Assembly: GCF_028657195.3 (NCBI RefSeq)
Contig: NZ_JANCPR020000063.1
Coordinates: forward strand, 1 to 46,528
From: Streptomyces iconiensis
GTDB lineage: Bacteria > Actinomycetota > Actinomycetes > Streptomycetales > Streptomycetaceae
Length of the DNA: 46,528 nucleotides
Reading direction: 5' to 3'
Below, in pieces: positions 1 through 7,855 of the stretch; the stretch's first letter is position 1; each line of letters starts with the position of its first letter. The position numbers were made by a program, and so were the translations under genes. The notes beneath the pieces are model-generated. The model saw only the letters and a list, made by a program, of their open reading frames with translations, was not told the DNA's origin and searched no databases.

Positions 1-170
1 GCCCCCCTCTAGGACTCCCCCCGCCCGTATCGGGGCCTGGTCCGAAGTGCTTGTGTCGCAGCCTCGGGGGACATGTCTTGCCGCGTCCTTCAGGGGCAGA
101 GGGGGGCGAGGGCTTGGGAAGTCAAGGGCCGGACGGCTCCTGTGCGGGGGCGTGTGGGCGGCCCTAGGCT

Positions 171-1250
171 GTGCGGCCTTCGCGCTTTGGGGGGCTCGTG
201 AACGGTCTCCGTGTGGTTGTTGTCTGCCTGTTCCTTGCGTGTGTCGCGTCGGTTTCGCCTGCTTCGGCTGTGGCGCCGGGTTGGTCGGCGTTGCCTGTGC
301 CTGCGGCTGCTGTCTCGCCTGTGACCGTGTCGGATCTTGCCGCCCGGGGGTCGGGGGAGGCGTGGGCGACCGGGTACGAGCATGCCGGCGACGGGCTGCG
401 GCCGATGCTGTACCGGTGGGACGGCGTGGAATGGAGCCGGGACACCTCCTTCCCCGGTGCCGGTGAGCTGGGCTGGCTCGGGAAGGTGCAGTTCGTCGGT
501 AAGGAGGTGTGGATCTTCCATAACCGCGGGGGTGAGGGGGAGATCCTGCGCCGGTCCGCGGGTGGGTGGAGTGCCGTTCCGCTGCCGCAGACGCTGTGGA
601 CCTATCAGGACTTCGCCGCGGTGCCGGGTGCGGCGTGGGTGGTCGGTGAGGACGACAGCGGGCTGAAGGTGCTGCACTACGACGGGTCCGGCTGGACCAC
701 GCAGTCGGCGCCTGACGGTGTGCATTACGTGATGGGGATCAACGCGCGTGCCGCTGACGACGCCTGGGCCTGGGGGGACAGCAGCACCGGGACCAGCGTT
801 CTGCGCTGGGACGGGAAGGTGTGGCGGGACGCGAAGGTGGCGCTGCCTGCGAACAGCAACGTGCACACGGTTCTGCTCGAACGGGCGGGGCGTGTCACGG
901 TCGGTGGCAGTCAGTACGGGGACGACGGGGGCCGCACGTATCTGATGGCCTGGAACGGGCGTGCCTGGCGCACCTCCTTTCCGCCGCTGGGTGACACCTA
1001 CACCGAGGCCATGGTGCGAGGTCCTGACGGTGCGCTGTGGCTGCCGGTGCGCAGCGACCGCGCTTTCCAGTCGAAGTACGCGCGGCTGGAGGGCCGCCGC
1101 ACCACCTTCTCCTACGGGCCCGAGCGCACGAACGCGATCGACGTCAAACCGCGTGAGCTGGCGCGGGCCGGGTCCTCGCTGCTGGCCTTCGGGACCGTTG
1201 AGATCTACGGCTCCAAACCGAACCTGATGAGCGAGCGGCTGGGAGGCTGA
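171..1250 (+). CDS. Secreted W/YDG-repeat (propeller-like) hypothetical protein
   Basis: Function unknown. The protein has a hydrophobic N-terminal segment ending in Ala-rich cleavage-like sequence (ASVSPASA), so it is probably exported. The mature part has recurring aromatic-Asp-Gly-x-x-Trp motifs (RWDGVEW, HYDGSGW, RWDGKVW, AWNGRAW) about 45-75 residues apart, alternating with AWA(T/V)G-like segments; this pattern is typical of beta-propeller blades. The furthest upstream start is GTG at 171; a second GTG at 198 has a GGGGGG tract just upstream and leaves a more compact signal peptide, so the true start may be 198. The stop is followed after 2 nt by the ATG of a clear paralogue, implying an operon. 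No catalytic motif was recognised; a binding or structural extracellular role is an inference. Confidence 0.72.
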   Translation: MRPSRFGGLVNGLRVVVVCLFLACVASVSPASAVAPGWSALPVPAAAVSPVTVSDLAARGSGEAWATGYEHAGDGLRPMLYRWDGVEWSRDTSFPGAGELGWLGKVQFVGKEVWIFHNRGGEGEILRRSAGGWSAVPLPQTLWTYQDFAAVPGAAWVVGEDDSGLKVLHYDGSGWTTQSAPDGVHYVMGINARAADDAWAWGDSSTGTSVLRWDGKVWRDAKVALPANSNVHTVLLERAGRVTVGGSQYGDDGGRTYLMAWNGRAWRTSFPPLGDTYTEAMVRGPDGALWLPVRSDRAFQSKYARLEGRRTTFSYGPERTNAIDVKPRELARAGSSLLAFGTVEIYGSKPNLMSERLGG

Positions 1251-1252
1251 CC

Positions 1253-2356
1253 ATGGCACGCCGACTTCTCGTTCTGGCCCTCGCCGTCGCCATGACCCTC
1301 GTGGCCCTCGTGACCTCGGCAGCGGCGGAACTGTCCTGGCAGCACGTTCCGGTCCCGGAGCAGGTACGCCCGCAGGCCGGGCTGAACGAGGCCGTGGCGT
1401 TCGGGCCTGACCAGGCGTGGGCCGTGGGTGCCGATGCCGTCGGGCGCGAGGCGCCGGGCTTCCCGCTGTTGCTGCGGTGGGACGGAACCGCGTGGCAGCG
1501 CCAGAATCTGCCCGGGGTCCGCTGGCAGGGAGAGCTGCTGTCCGTCGCCGCGACCTCGCCGACCGCCGTATGGGCGGTCGGCCGCGACTCGGCGGGCGGC
1601 GCCCGCCTGCTCCGCTTCGACGGCAGCGCCTGGAACGAGAGCCGCGCGCCGCGCGGTGTCGTGCTGACCAGAGTCGTCACCGGCGGCGGCGAGACCTGGC
1701 TGATCGGTTCGCGGGACGGCGCGCAGGTGCTGCTGCGCCGGGACGGGAACGGCTGGCGGGACATGCCGGTGCCGCCGGGTGCCGTGTACGGCCTGCATGT
1801 CCTGGCCTCCGGCGACGTATGGGCGGCGGGCGCCTCCAACTCGGGTGCGACCGTCTCGCACTGGGACGGGCAGGAGTGGCAGCAGACGATCGTGTCCGGG
1901 TTCCCGCGGGCGGCCGTGGGCAGTGTGCTGGCGGTCTCGCCTACGGAGGTGTGGGCGGGTGGCACGGCCGGGTTCGTCGGTGGTCCGGTCGGCAAGCCGA
2001 TTCCGCCGCTGCTGGTCCGCTTCGACGGGGAGGCATGGGACAGGGTGGCCGTGCCCACCGACTTCGGCTCGATCAGCTCGCTGGCGCCCGCCACCTCCGG
2101 TGAACTGGGCTGGGTCTCGGTGGCGCGCTCGCAGAAGTGGGCCCCGGGCGAGGTTCCGCCGATTGTCCCCGGGCCGGATTTCCTCGCCTGGGACGGAGAG
2201 TCGTTCACCGGGCAGAGCGAGCCCGCGGTGGCCGGGGAGGGGGAGTCCTGGACGCTGCGGCTGGCGCCGGTGCCTGGCACGGCGACGGTGTGGTCGGTCG
2301 GCAGGGCCGACGGGCCCCAGGGCGCCTTCGCCCCGCGCATCCTGCGGTTCGGCTGA
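1253..2356 (+). CDS. Secreted W/YDG-repeat protein, paralogue of upstream gene
   Basis: Function unknown. This 367-residue protein starts with a signal peptide (RRLLVLALAVAMTLVALVTSAAA) and then carries at least six aromatic-Asp-Gly-x-x-Trp/Phe motifs (RWDGTAW, RFDGSAW, RRDGNGW, HWDGQEW, RFDGEAW, AWDGESF), often preceded by a VWAVG/VWAAG strand. The repeat spacing suggests a beta-propeller. Start ATG 1253 has GGGAGG at 1240-1245, inside the end of the preceding gene, so translation is likely coupled to it. The two neighbours share order of motifs and general length, so they look like a tandem duplication. No active-site residues were recognised. Confidence 0.75.
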   Translation: MARRLLVLALAVAMTLVALVTSAAAELSWQHVPVPEQVRPQAGLNEAVAFGPDQAWAVGADAVGREAPGFPLLLRWDGTAWQRQNLPGVRWQGELLSVAATSPTAVWAVGRDSAGGARLLRFDGSAWNESRAPRGVVLTRVVTGGGETWLIGSRDGAQVLLRRDGNGWRDMPVPPGAVYGLHVLASGDVWAAGASNSGATVSHWDGQEWQQTIVSGFPRAAVGSVLAVSPTEVWAGGTAGFVGGPVGKPIPPLLVRFDGEAWDRVAVPTDFGSISSLAPATSGELGWVSVARSQKWAPGEVPPIVPGPDFLAWDGESFTGQSEPAVAGEGESWTLRLAPVPGTATVWSVGRADGPQGAFAPRILRFG

Positions 2357-2427
2357 GACGAGGGGGTTACTTGGAATCGGGAAGCACACGAGGGACGCTG
2401 GCGGGACGCCAATGGGAGGAGCACGGC

Positions 2428-3096
2428 ATGCCCGCGAAGACCAACCGTCCACCACGGGATGCCGTACGGCATCCCGTGTTCGCCCGGTGTTACGCCCGTA
2501 TGAGTGTGATCAGCGACCAGCGCGCCGGAACAGCGGCACACAGGGCGGAGCTGCTGGCCGGGCTCTCGGGCCGCGTTGCGGAGATCGGCGCGGGCAACGG
2601 CCGGAACTTCGCGCACTACCCGGACACCGTCACAGAGGTCGTCGCGGTCGAACCGGAGCGCACGATGCGGCAGTTGGCGGCTGAGGAAGCGCTCGGTGTG
2701 AAGGCGAACATCGATGTGCTGCCCGGTACGGCGGAAGAGCTGCCGCTGGCGGACTCCTCGTGCGACGCGGCCGTCACCTCGCTGGTGCTGTGCTCGCTGC
2801 CGGATGTGAAGCGCGCGCTGCGGGAGATCGCCAGGGTGCTGCGTCCTGGCGGTGAACTGCGGTTCTACGAGCACGGCGTGGCCGAGGGGCGTCCTGGCCT
2901 GGCCGCTGTGCAGCGCGCCGTGGACGCAACGGTGTGGCCGCGCCTGTTCGGTGGCTGTCACACCTCGCGGGAGCCGTTGGCCGACATCGAGGGCGCGGGC
3001 TTCACGGAGTTGGAGTTCCGGCGGGTGCGGGTACCGGAGGGCGGGCCCGCGCTGCCGCACGCCTTCCATGTGCTGGGGCGGGCCCGGCGGCCGTAA
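2428..3096 (+). CDS. Class I SAM-dependent methyltransferase (UbiE/Methyltransf_11 type)
   Basis: A 222-residue soluble methyltransferase of unknown substrate. Motif I is visible as VAEIGAGNGRN near residue 48-58, followed by the acidic residue of motif II (VAVEPERTM), the DAAVTSLVLCSLPD segment and LRPGGELRFYEHG (post-motif III). The family normally transfers methyl from S-adenosylmethionine to a small molecule or lipid quinone; the substrate cannot be told from sequence. Start ATG 2428 is chosen because GGGAGGA sits at 2414-2420, and because sequence before it does not look coding. A perfect 24-bp palindrome lies within codons 9-17 (see separate entry). Confidence 0.85.
   Translation: MPAKTNRPPRDAVRHPVFARCYARMSVISDQRAGTAAHRAELLAGLSGRVAEIGAGNGRNFAHYPDTVTEVVAVEPERTMRQLAAEEALGVKANIDVLPGTAEELPLADSSCDAAVTSLVLCSLPDVKRALREIARVLRPGGELRFYEHGVAEGRPGLAAVQRAVDATVWPRLFGGCHTSREPLADIEGAGFTELEFRRVRVPEGGPALPHAFHVLGRARRP
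2454..2477. repeat. Perfect 24-bp palindrome inside methyltransferase 5' coding region
   Basis: Arms ACGGGATGCCGT and ACGGCATCCCGT meet without a spacer at 2465/2466. It lies about 26 nt after the start codon of the methyltransferase. It could be an operator for a dimeric regulator or, in RNA, a stem affecting translation. No function is demonstrated. Confidence 0.6.
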
Positions 3097-3114
3097 GAGG
3101 ACGGCACGGGGTGA

Positions 3115-3486
3115 CTACAGGGTCCAGGTGCGCAGTTCGGCGGCGATGGCGTGGACGTCAGCCGTGCCGTCCTTGATCAGGCGGGCCAGATCGCGGATGC
3201 GTTCGGGCGAGACCACGACCTTGAGGCCACTGGCGACGAGATATCCGTAGGCGACCGCCGAGGCGAACATCGCGTTGGAGCGCTCCAACGCCGGTACGTG
3301 CAGCAGGAGTTGGAGCAGCGCGGCGGCGCGGTCGGACGGCTCGGCGTAGACGGGGCGCTCGAATATGGCGGCTTCGTGCCTGCTGACGGCGGCGACAAGT
3401 GCGCCGTAGTCGGTGACGCGCGGGTCGCCGGGGGTCTTCTCCTCGGCGAGGATGAGCAGCCAGGCGAGGTCGATGCGTACGGTCAC
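3115..3486 (-). CDS. Fic/Doc-like toxin component of toxin-antitoxin pair
   Basis: A 123-residue protein resembling the short proteins annotated in Streptomyces as Fic-family toxin components. The Fic/Doc motif region is degenerate: H63-V-P-x-L-E-R-S-N71 replaces the usual H-x-F-x-(D/E)-(A/G)-N-(K/G)-R, and the Lys/Arg after the Asn is missing. Catalytic AMPylation or phosphorylation activity is therefore doubtful. Start GTG 3486-3484 overlaps the stop of the antitoxin gene (GTGA), the normal arrangement of antitoxin-first pairs with coupled translation. Recognition is from memory of the family. Confidence 0.65.
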   Translation of the reverse strand: MTVRIDLAWLLILAEEKTPGDPRVTDYGALVAAVSRHEAAIFERPVYAEPSDRAAALLQLLLHVPALERSNAMFASAVAYGYLVASGLKVVVSPERIRDLARLIKDGTADVHAIAAELRTWTL

Positions 3487-3734
3487 GCCTTCGGACGGCT
3501 TCCGGTCCCGCTTCCGCCGCTCTCTGGGGCGCCGAACTCCTCGGAGAAGATCGATTCATAGCTCTTCATGAAGTCCGATGCCGCGTCCACGAAGGAGCGG
3601 CCGACCTCGGCCGCGTCGCGCTGGACCAGCTCCTCGATGTACCTGTTCACGCTCACCCCCTGGGCGAGGGCCCGCTCCCGGGCCGCCTGCGCCGTCGTCT
3701 CGTCCACGCGCACGTTCATCTGTGTCTTGGCCAC
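3483..3734 (-). CDS. Ribbon-helix-helix antitoxin
   Basis: An 83-residue protein with an N-terminal ribbon-helix-helix DNA-binding fold: the strand MNVRVDETTA followed by two helices (AQAARERALAQG, SVNRYIEELVQRDA), as in Arc/MetJ/CopG proteins. The C-terminal part (DFMKSYESIFSEEFGAP) is a likely toxin-neutralising tail. It precedes and overlaps the toxin gene by 4 nt. The called start is GTG 3734; an ATG six codons later (3717) gives the same fold. No Shine-Dalgarno at a normal distance precedes the GTG, but a TAGCTT box ends 6 nt before it, so the transcript may be leaderless. Confidence 0.75.
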   Translation of the reverse strand: MAKTQMNVRVDETTAQAARERALAQGVSVNRYIEELVQRDAAEVGRSFVDAASDFMKSYESIFSEEFGAPESGGSGTGSRPKA

Positions 3735-3742
3735 CTCTTCAA

Positions 3743-3762
3743 GCTAGCACTATTCCGCTAGC
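3743..3762. promoter_or_regulatory. Candidate TA autoregulatory operator (paired GCTAGC)
   Basis: Two GCTAGC palindromes at 3743-3748 and 3757-3762, 14 bp apart, sit just upstream of the antitoxin GTG and overlap the end of the lysR gene. The minus-strand -10-like TAGCTT (3741-3746) overlaps the first copy. Antitoxins of the RHH class typically bind repeated palindromes at this position; binding here is inferred. Confidence 0.4.
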
Positions 3763-4733
3763 CCCCGCCAGGCTGCCGGGACCGCTGCCGGGGCTTCCAG
3801 TGGGCCGCGGGCGGCCTGACCGTGCGGCGGCCAGCCCCGCTGGGACCGCAGCAGAGCGGTGAACGCGCTCTCCGCGGGAGACAGCAGCCGGTCCCGGCGG
3901 CGTACGAGGCTGATCGGGCGGGCACGCGGCGCAGGACGTACGGGCAGCACGGCAAGGGTCCCGGCCCGTACGTCGACATCGACGGCATGCTCGGAGATCA
4001 GCGCGAGGCCCAACCCGGCCGAGACGCACTGCTTGACCGCCTCGGGCCCCCACACGTCGCCGCGCGCCGCACCGTCGAGGCCCCAGTCCGTGAGCACCTT
4101 CTCCTGCAGCTCACGGGTCTGTGAGCCGGGCTCGCGCAGCAGGAAACGCTCCCCGGCCAGCGCCTCGGGCGCGATACCGCCGCCGCCGGTTCCGTGGGCG
4201 GCCAGCGGGTGCGCGGGCGGCGCGACCAGGACGAGGCGTTCGTCGAGGATGGTCTCGGCCACCAGTTGGGTGGCGTGCGGGTTACCCGCGACGACGGCGA
4301 CGCCGATCTCGCCGCTGAGCAGCCGTTCCTGTACGGCCTCGTTGTTGCCGACGTAGATGTCGCACTCGATGCCGGGGTGCGCGGCGCGGTACCTGGCGAG
4401 GAGCGAGGGCAGCAGATAGGTGCCGACGGTGGTGGAGCCGCCGACGAGCAGCCGCCCCGTGACCAGGCCGCTGACCTGGCGTACGGCGGCGACCGCCTCC
4501 TCGGCGAGCAGAAAGACGCGCTTGCCGTAGGCGGCGAGGACCTCGCCCTCGGCCGTCGGCGTCGCACGGACGCCCGAGCGGTCGATGAGCGGGACGTGGA
4601 GGGACTGTTCCAGGCGGCGCACCTGGTTGGAGACCGAGGGCTGGCTCATGTACAGCTCGCGGGCCGCGGCCGAGAAGCCCTGGTGCTCGACGACCTGCAT
4701 GAAGATCCACAGTCGGTGCAGGTTCAGTTCCAC
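3750..4733 (-). CDS. LysR-family regulator, divergent from phosphonoacetate hydrolase gene
   Basis: A 327-residue LysR-type regulator. The winged helix-turn-helix occupies residues 1-60 (LWIFMQVVEHQGFSAAARELYMSQPSVSNQVRRLEQSL), and residues about 90-295 are the periplasmic-binding-protein-like effector domain (GRLLVGGSTTVGTYLLP...). LysR proteins usually regulate the divergent neighbour and respond to a pathway metabolite. The gene starts 236 nt from phnA on the opposite strand, so it probably controls the phosphonate genes, with phosphonoacetate or an aminophosphonate as candidate effector (inference). The C-terminus after about residue 300 (Ala/Pro/Gly-rich) lies outside the effector domain. 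Confidence 0.88.
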   Translation of the reverse strand: MELNLHRLWIFMQVVEHQGFSAAARELYMSQPSVSNQVRRLEQSLHVPLIDRSGVRATPTAEGEVLAAYGKRVFLLAEEAVAAVRQVSGLVTGRLLVGGSTTVGTYLLPSLLARYRAAHPGIECDIYVGNNEAVQERLLSGEIGVAVVAGNPHATQLVAETILDERLVLVAPPAHPLAAHGTGGGGIAPEALAGERFLLREPGSQTRELQEKVLTDWGLDGAARGDVWGPEAVKQCVSAGLGLALISEHAVDVDVRAGTLAVLPVRPAPRARPISLVRRRDRLLSPAESAFTALLRSQRGWPPHGQAARGPLEAPAAVPAAWRGLAE

Positions 4734-4830
4734 GGCGCTCCCCCTCCCGCTGAAGATCGGCCGGCCGCTGAAAGATCGGCGGAGCGCCGCGAGCGTAACC
4801 CGGAAACGCGCTGGCGGGGAGGGGTCCGGG

Positions 4831-4858
4831 GGGCGCCCATATGGCTATGCGGGCTATA
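4831..4858. promoter_or_regulatory. Candidate LysR operator in lysR-phnA intergenic region
   Basis: The stretch carries GGGCGCCCATATGG (4831-4844), which recurs with one change at 10885-10898 before the aldehyde dehydrogenase gene. Directly after it is the dyad TATGCGGGCTATA (4846-4858), a T-N11-A arrangement characteristic of LysR sites. It is 97 nt before the lysR start and 110 nt before phnA, fitting a shared divergent control region. Confidence 0.55.
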
Positions 4859-4968
4859 GCGCTTCCGGTGGTTCTGCGCGTCTCACGGCCGGTGTTACCC
4901 ATGACGGCAACGCGGCACGAACGCCGCGGGCTTCTCCCCACCGACCGACCACAGGGATGGACACGTAC

Positions 4969-6219
4969 ATGAGGGACGCCGATTCCGCGCTGCCCGCACG
5001 GCTGGAGATCAACGGACGCTCGTACGCCTGGCCTCGCCGGCCCGTCGTCGTGGTGTGTGTGGACGGAAGCGAGGCCGCGTATCACGAACGGGCCATCGCC
5101 GACGGCCGGATGCCGTTCCTGGAACGGATGCTGACCCGGGGCGGTGATCTGCGCGCCGAGTGCACGATGCCGTCGTTCACGAACCCCAACAACCTGTCCA
5201 TCGCGACGGGCGCACCGCCGTCGGTGCACGGCATCTGCGGCAACTACTTCTACGACCCTGACTCCGGTACCGAGGTCATGATGAACGACCCCGGACTGCT
5301 GCGCGCCGAGACGCTGTTCGCGCGGTTCTCGCAGGAGGGCGCCCTCGTCACCGTCATCACGGCCAAGGACAAGCTGCGCCGCCTGCTGGGGCGGGGCCTC
5401 AGGGGCGGCATGTGCTTCTCGGCGGAGAAGGCGAGCGAGGCGACCGAGGAGGAGCACGGCATCGCGAAGGTGCTGGAGCGCACCGGCATGGAGCAGCCTT
5501 CGGTCTACAGCGCCGAGTTGAGCGAGCTGGTGATGGCCGCCGGGGTGTCCGTACTGGAGTCGGAGCGGCCGGAGCTGATGTATCTGTCGCTGACGGACTA
5601 CATCCAGCACAAGCACGCGCCGGGCTCGCCCGTGGCGAACGACTTCTACGCGATGCTGGACGGCTACTTCGAGCGGATCGACGCACTGGGCGCCGTACTG
5701 GTGGTGACCGCGGACCACGGCATGAACGCCAAGAGCGACGGGGCGGGCGAGGCGCGGGTCGTCTTCCTCCAGGACGAGCTGGACGCCCGGCTCGGTGAGG
5801 GCGCCGCACGGGTCGTGCTGCCGATCACCGACCCGTACACCGTGCACCACGGCGCACTGGGTTCGTACGCGACGGTGCACCTTCCTCAGAGCGCCGATGT
5901 CCCCTCCCTCGTACGGGAGTTGGGGGCACTAGGCGGAGTGGAGACGGTGCTCACCCGCGAGGAGGCGTGCGAGCGGTTCGAGCTGCCGGGCGACCGCATC
6001 GGTGAACTGGTCGTCATCTCCGAGCGGAACACCGCCCTGGGCACGGTCCCGGCGCGGCACGACATCTCGGGGTTCAAGGAGCCCCTGCGCTCGCACGGCG
6101 GGCTGTCCGAGCAGTGGGTGCCGCTGCTGGTGAACGCCGAGGTGAGCGGCCTGCCCGAGGGGCACAGGCTGCGCAACTTCGACAGCTACTGGATCGGTAC
6201 GGCGCTCGCCGCCGGCTGA
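4969..6219 (+). CDS. phnA: Phosphonoacetate hydrolase PhnA
   Basis: A 416-residue alkaline-phosphatase-superfamily hydrolase that splits phosphonoacetate into acetate and phosphate. The metal and nucleophile residues of the family are all visible: D32 (VCVDGSE), nucleophile T71 (SFTNPNNLSI), D210 and H214 (TDYIQHKH), D249-H250 (TADHGMN) and H376 (SHGGLSEQW). Their spacing closely follows the structurally characterised Sinorhizobium PhnA. Start ATG 4969 is preferred to ATG 4957 because AGGGATGG is correctly spaced before it. It begins an apparent cluster with an MFS carrier and an FAD oxidoreductase. Cytoplasmic; no signal peptide. Confidence 0.92.
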   Translation: MRDADSALPARLEINGRSYAWPRRPVVVVCVDGSEAAYHERAIADGRMPFLERMLTRGGDLRAECTMPSFTNPNNLSIATGAPPSVHGICGNYFYDPDSGTEVMMNDPGLLRAETLFARFSQEGALVTVITAKDKLRRLLGRGLRGGMCFSAEKASEATEEEHGIAKVLERTGMEQPSVYSAELSELVMAAGVSVLESERPELMYLSLTDYIQHKHAPGSPVANDFYAMLDGYFERIDALGAVLVVTADHGMNAKSDGAGEARVVFLQDELDARLGEGAARVVLPITDPYTVHHGALGSYATVHLPQSADVPSLVRELGALGGVETVLTREEACERFELPGDRIGELVVISERNTALGTVPARHDISGFKEPLRSHGGLSEQWVPLLVNAEVSGLPEGHRLRNFDSYWIGTALAAG

Positions 6220-6269
6220 GCCCCCTCCCCCTGCCCGTACGCCTCCACACCCTCAGCTCCTCCTGCCGG

Positions 6270-6303
6270 TGCGGTACGTACCGCAACGCGGCACGTACCG
6301 CAC
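6270..6303. repeat. Paired palindromic repeat between phnA and MFS gene
   Basis: A perfect 16-bp palindrome with arms TGCGGTAC and GTACCGCA (6270-6285) is followed 17 bp later by the near copy GCGGCACGTACCGC (6288-6301). The pair sits 50-80 nt before the MFS start. It could be an operator for a dimeric regulator or an RNA hairpin that reduces read-through from phnA. Confidence 0.5.
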
Positions 6304-6351
6304 TCCCCCGCACCTCCCGCACTCCCCTTTCGCCGAGGACAGGACGCCGCC

Positions 6352-7824
6352 ATGGCCGACCTCGCACCACACGAAAGACAGCAAGAGCCCGAAGAACCGG
6401 CCGTCAGCACGCGGGAGGCGGTGGCCAGGACGCGCCCCTGGCCCCGTGTGGCGCGCTGGCGCTGGCAGATCTTCGCCATCACCTGGATCACGTACGCGGG
6501 CTTCTACTTCGTCCGGCAGGCGTTCTCCGTCGCCAAGCTCGGCATCCTCGACGACCCTGCGGTCAACGGGGTGCTGACGGAGCGGGTGCTCGGCGTCGTG
6601 GACGCGGTGTATCTGGTCGCGTACGCGGTGGGCCAGTTCACCTGGGGCATGTGGGCCGACAGGTTCGGGCCGCGGGTGGTGGTCGCCGGCGGCATGGTGG
6701 GCGCGATCCTCGCCTCCCTCGCCATGGGGCTGAGCGGCGCCCTGCTCGTCTTCGCCGCCGCGATGGTCGTCCAGGGCCTCGCACAGTCGGCGGGCTGGGC
6801 GCCGCTGTGCAAGAACATGAGCAGCTTCTTCACGGTGCGCGAACGGGGCAGGGTGCTGGGGGTGTGGAGCACCAACTACGCCTTCGGCGGCCTGGTCGCG
6901 CCCCCGTTCCTGGGCTGGTGGGCCTACGCGGTCCTCGACTCCTGGCACGCGGCGTTCTTCGCGGGCTCGGCGACGCTCGCCGTCGTGCTGGTGCTCTTCC
7001 TCGTCTTCCAGCGCGACAAGCCACAGGACGTGGGCCTGCCACCGCTCGCGGACGACGCCGAGGAGCTGATACGGGCTCAGAGCAGGCAGGCGGAGAGCAC
7101 GCGGGCGGAGGACGTACGGGAGCAGGGCGAACGGGCGGAGGACGTACGGGAGCAGGGCGAACGGGCGGCGGACGTAAGGGAGCAGGAGGGCACGGTTGCG
7201 CGGCGGGGCGCGCTCTCGCTCTACCGTGAGACCCTGCGCGACCGCATGGTGCTGACGCTCGGCGCCGCGTACTTCCTGCTCAAGCCCGCGCGTTACGCGA
7301 TCCTGCTGTGGGGTCCCGTCCTGGTCAGCAAGCGGCTGCCCGAGGTCGACAAGGTCGGCGCGACACTGATCCCCATCGCCTTCGGTGTCGCGGGGGTCGC
7401 GGCGCCCATCCTCATCGGCTGGGTCTCCGACAAGGTCTTCCGCTCGCGCAGGGTGCCGCCCTGTGTGCTCGCGCTGGCGCTGCTCACGGTGGCGATGGCG
7501 CTGTTCATGCCGCTGACGGCGGCACACAACCCGGGCGTGATGATCGCCGTGCTCGCCGTGATCGGCCTGGCCGTGTACGCGGCCGACGCGATGATCTCGT
7601 GCGTGGCCGCCGTCGACTTCGGCTCCGAGGGCGGCGCGGGTACGGCCGCCGGGCTCGTCAACGGCTGCGGCTCCCTCGGCGCCGTGCTCGGCGGGCTGCT
7701 GCCCGGGTTCCTTTCGGGCAGCGCGCTCTTCTACGGCTTCGCGGGCGCCGCTCTGCTCGCCGGGCTGCTGCTCCTTCCGCACTGGAACAGGCGGCCACGC
7801 GCCGCCGACCCCGCCGCCGTCTGA
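6352..7824 (+). CDS. MFS transporter, OPA/GlpT-like, in phosphonate cluster
   Basis: A 490-residue, probably 12-helix, major facilitator. TM1 lies around residues 40-60 (IFAITWITYAGFYFVRQ), the loop 2-3 motif is GMWADRFGPR, and a long cytoplasmic central loop (about 225-290) separates two six-helix halves. The YxxFYFxRQ-type first helix is like organophosphate:phosphate antiporters (GlpT/UhpT). Position between phosphonoacetate hydrolase and the FAD oxidoreductase suggests uptake of an organophosphonate, in place of an ABC PhnCDE/PhnSTUV system; substrate is inferred. The central loop contains a 10-residue repeat encoded by a 30-bp tandem duplication. Start ATG 6352 follows GAGGACAGGA. Confidence 0.82.
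   Translation: MADLAPHERQQEPEEPAVSTREAVARTRPWPRVARWRWQIFAITWITYAGFYFVRQAFSVAKLGILDDPAVNGVLTERVLGVVDAVYLVAYAVGQFTWGMWADRFGPRVVVAGGMVGAILASLAMGLSGALLVFAAAMVVQGLAQSAGWAPLCKNMSSFFTVRERGRVLGVWSTNYAFGGLVAPPFLGWWAYAVLDSWHAAFFAGSATLAVVLVLFLVFQRDKPQDVGLPPLADDAEELIRAQSRQAESTRAEDVREQGERAEDVREQGERAADVREQEGTVARRGALSLYRETLRDRMVLTLGAAYFLLKPARYAILLWGPVLVSKRLPEVDKVGATLIPIAFGVAGVAAPILIGWVSDKVFRSRRVPPCVLALALLTVAMALFMPLTAAHNPGVMIAVLAVIGLAVYAADAMISCVAAVDFGSEGGAGTAAGLVNGCGSLGAVLGGLLPGFLSGSALFYGFAGAALLAGLLLLPHWNRRPRAADPAAV
7105..7190 (+). repeat. 30-bp in-frame tandem repeat in MFS gene
   Basis: Two identical 30-bp copies (7105-7134, 7135-7164) and a degenerate third (7165-7190) encode AEDVREQGER repeats in the cytoplasmic loop between the two halves of the transporter. 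In-frame length makes copy-number change tolerable. Confidence 0.85.
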
Positions 7825-7855
7825 CGGGGACCGCCCGAGGAAGAAGGGAAAACGC

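Noticed and set aside
5919..5941. Partial match to the palindromic element (TTGGGGGCACTAGGCGGAG) in phnA
   Set aside because: It lacks the pairing arms and encodes normal PhnA sequence (ELGALGGVETV).
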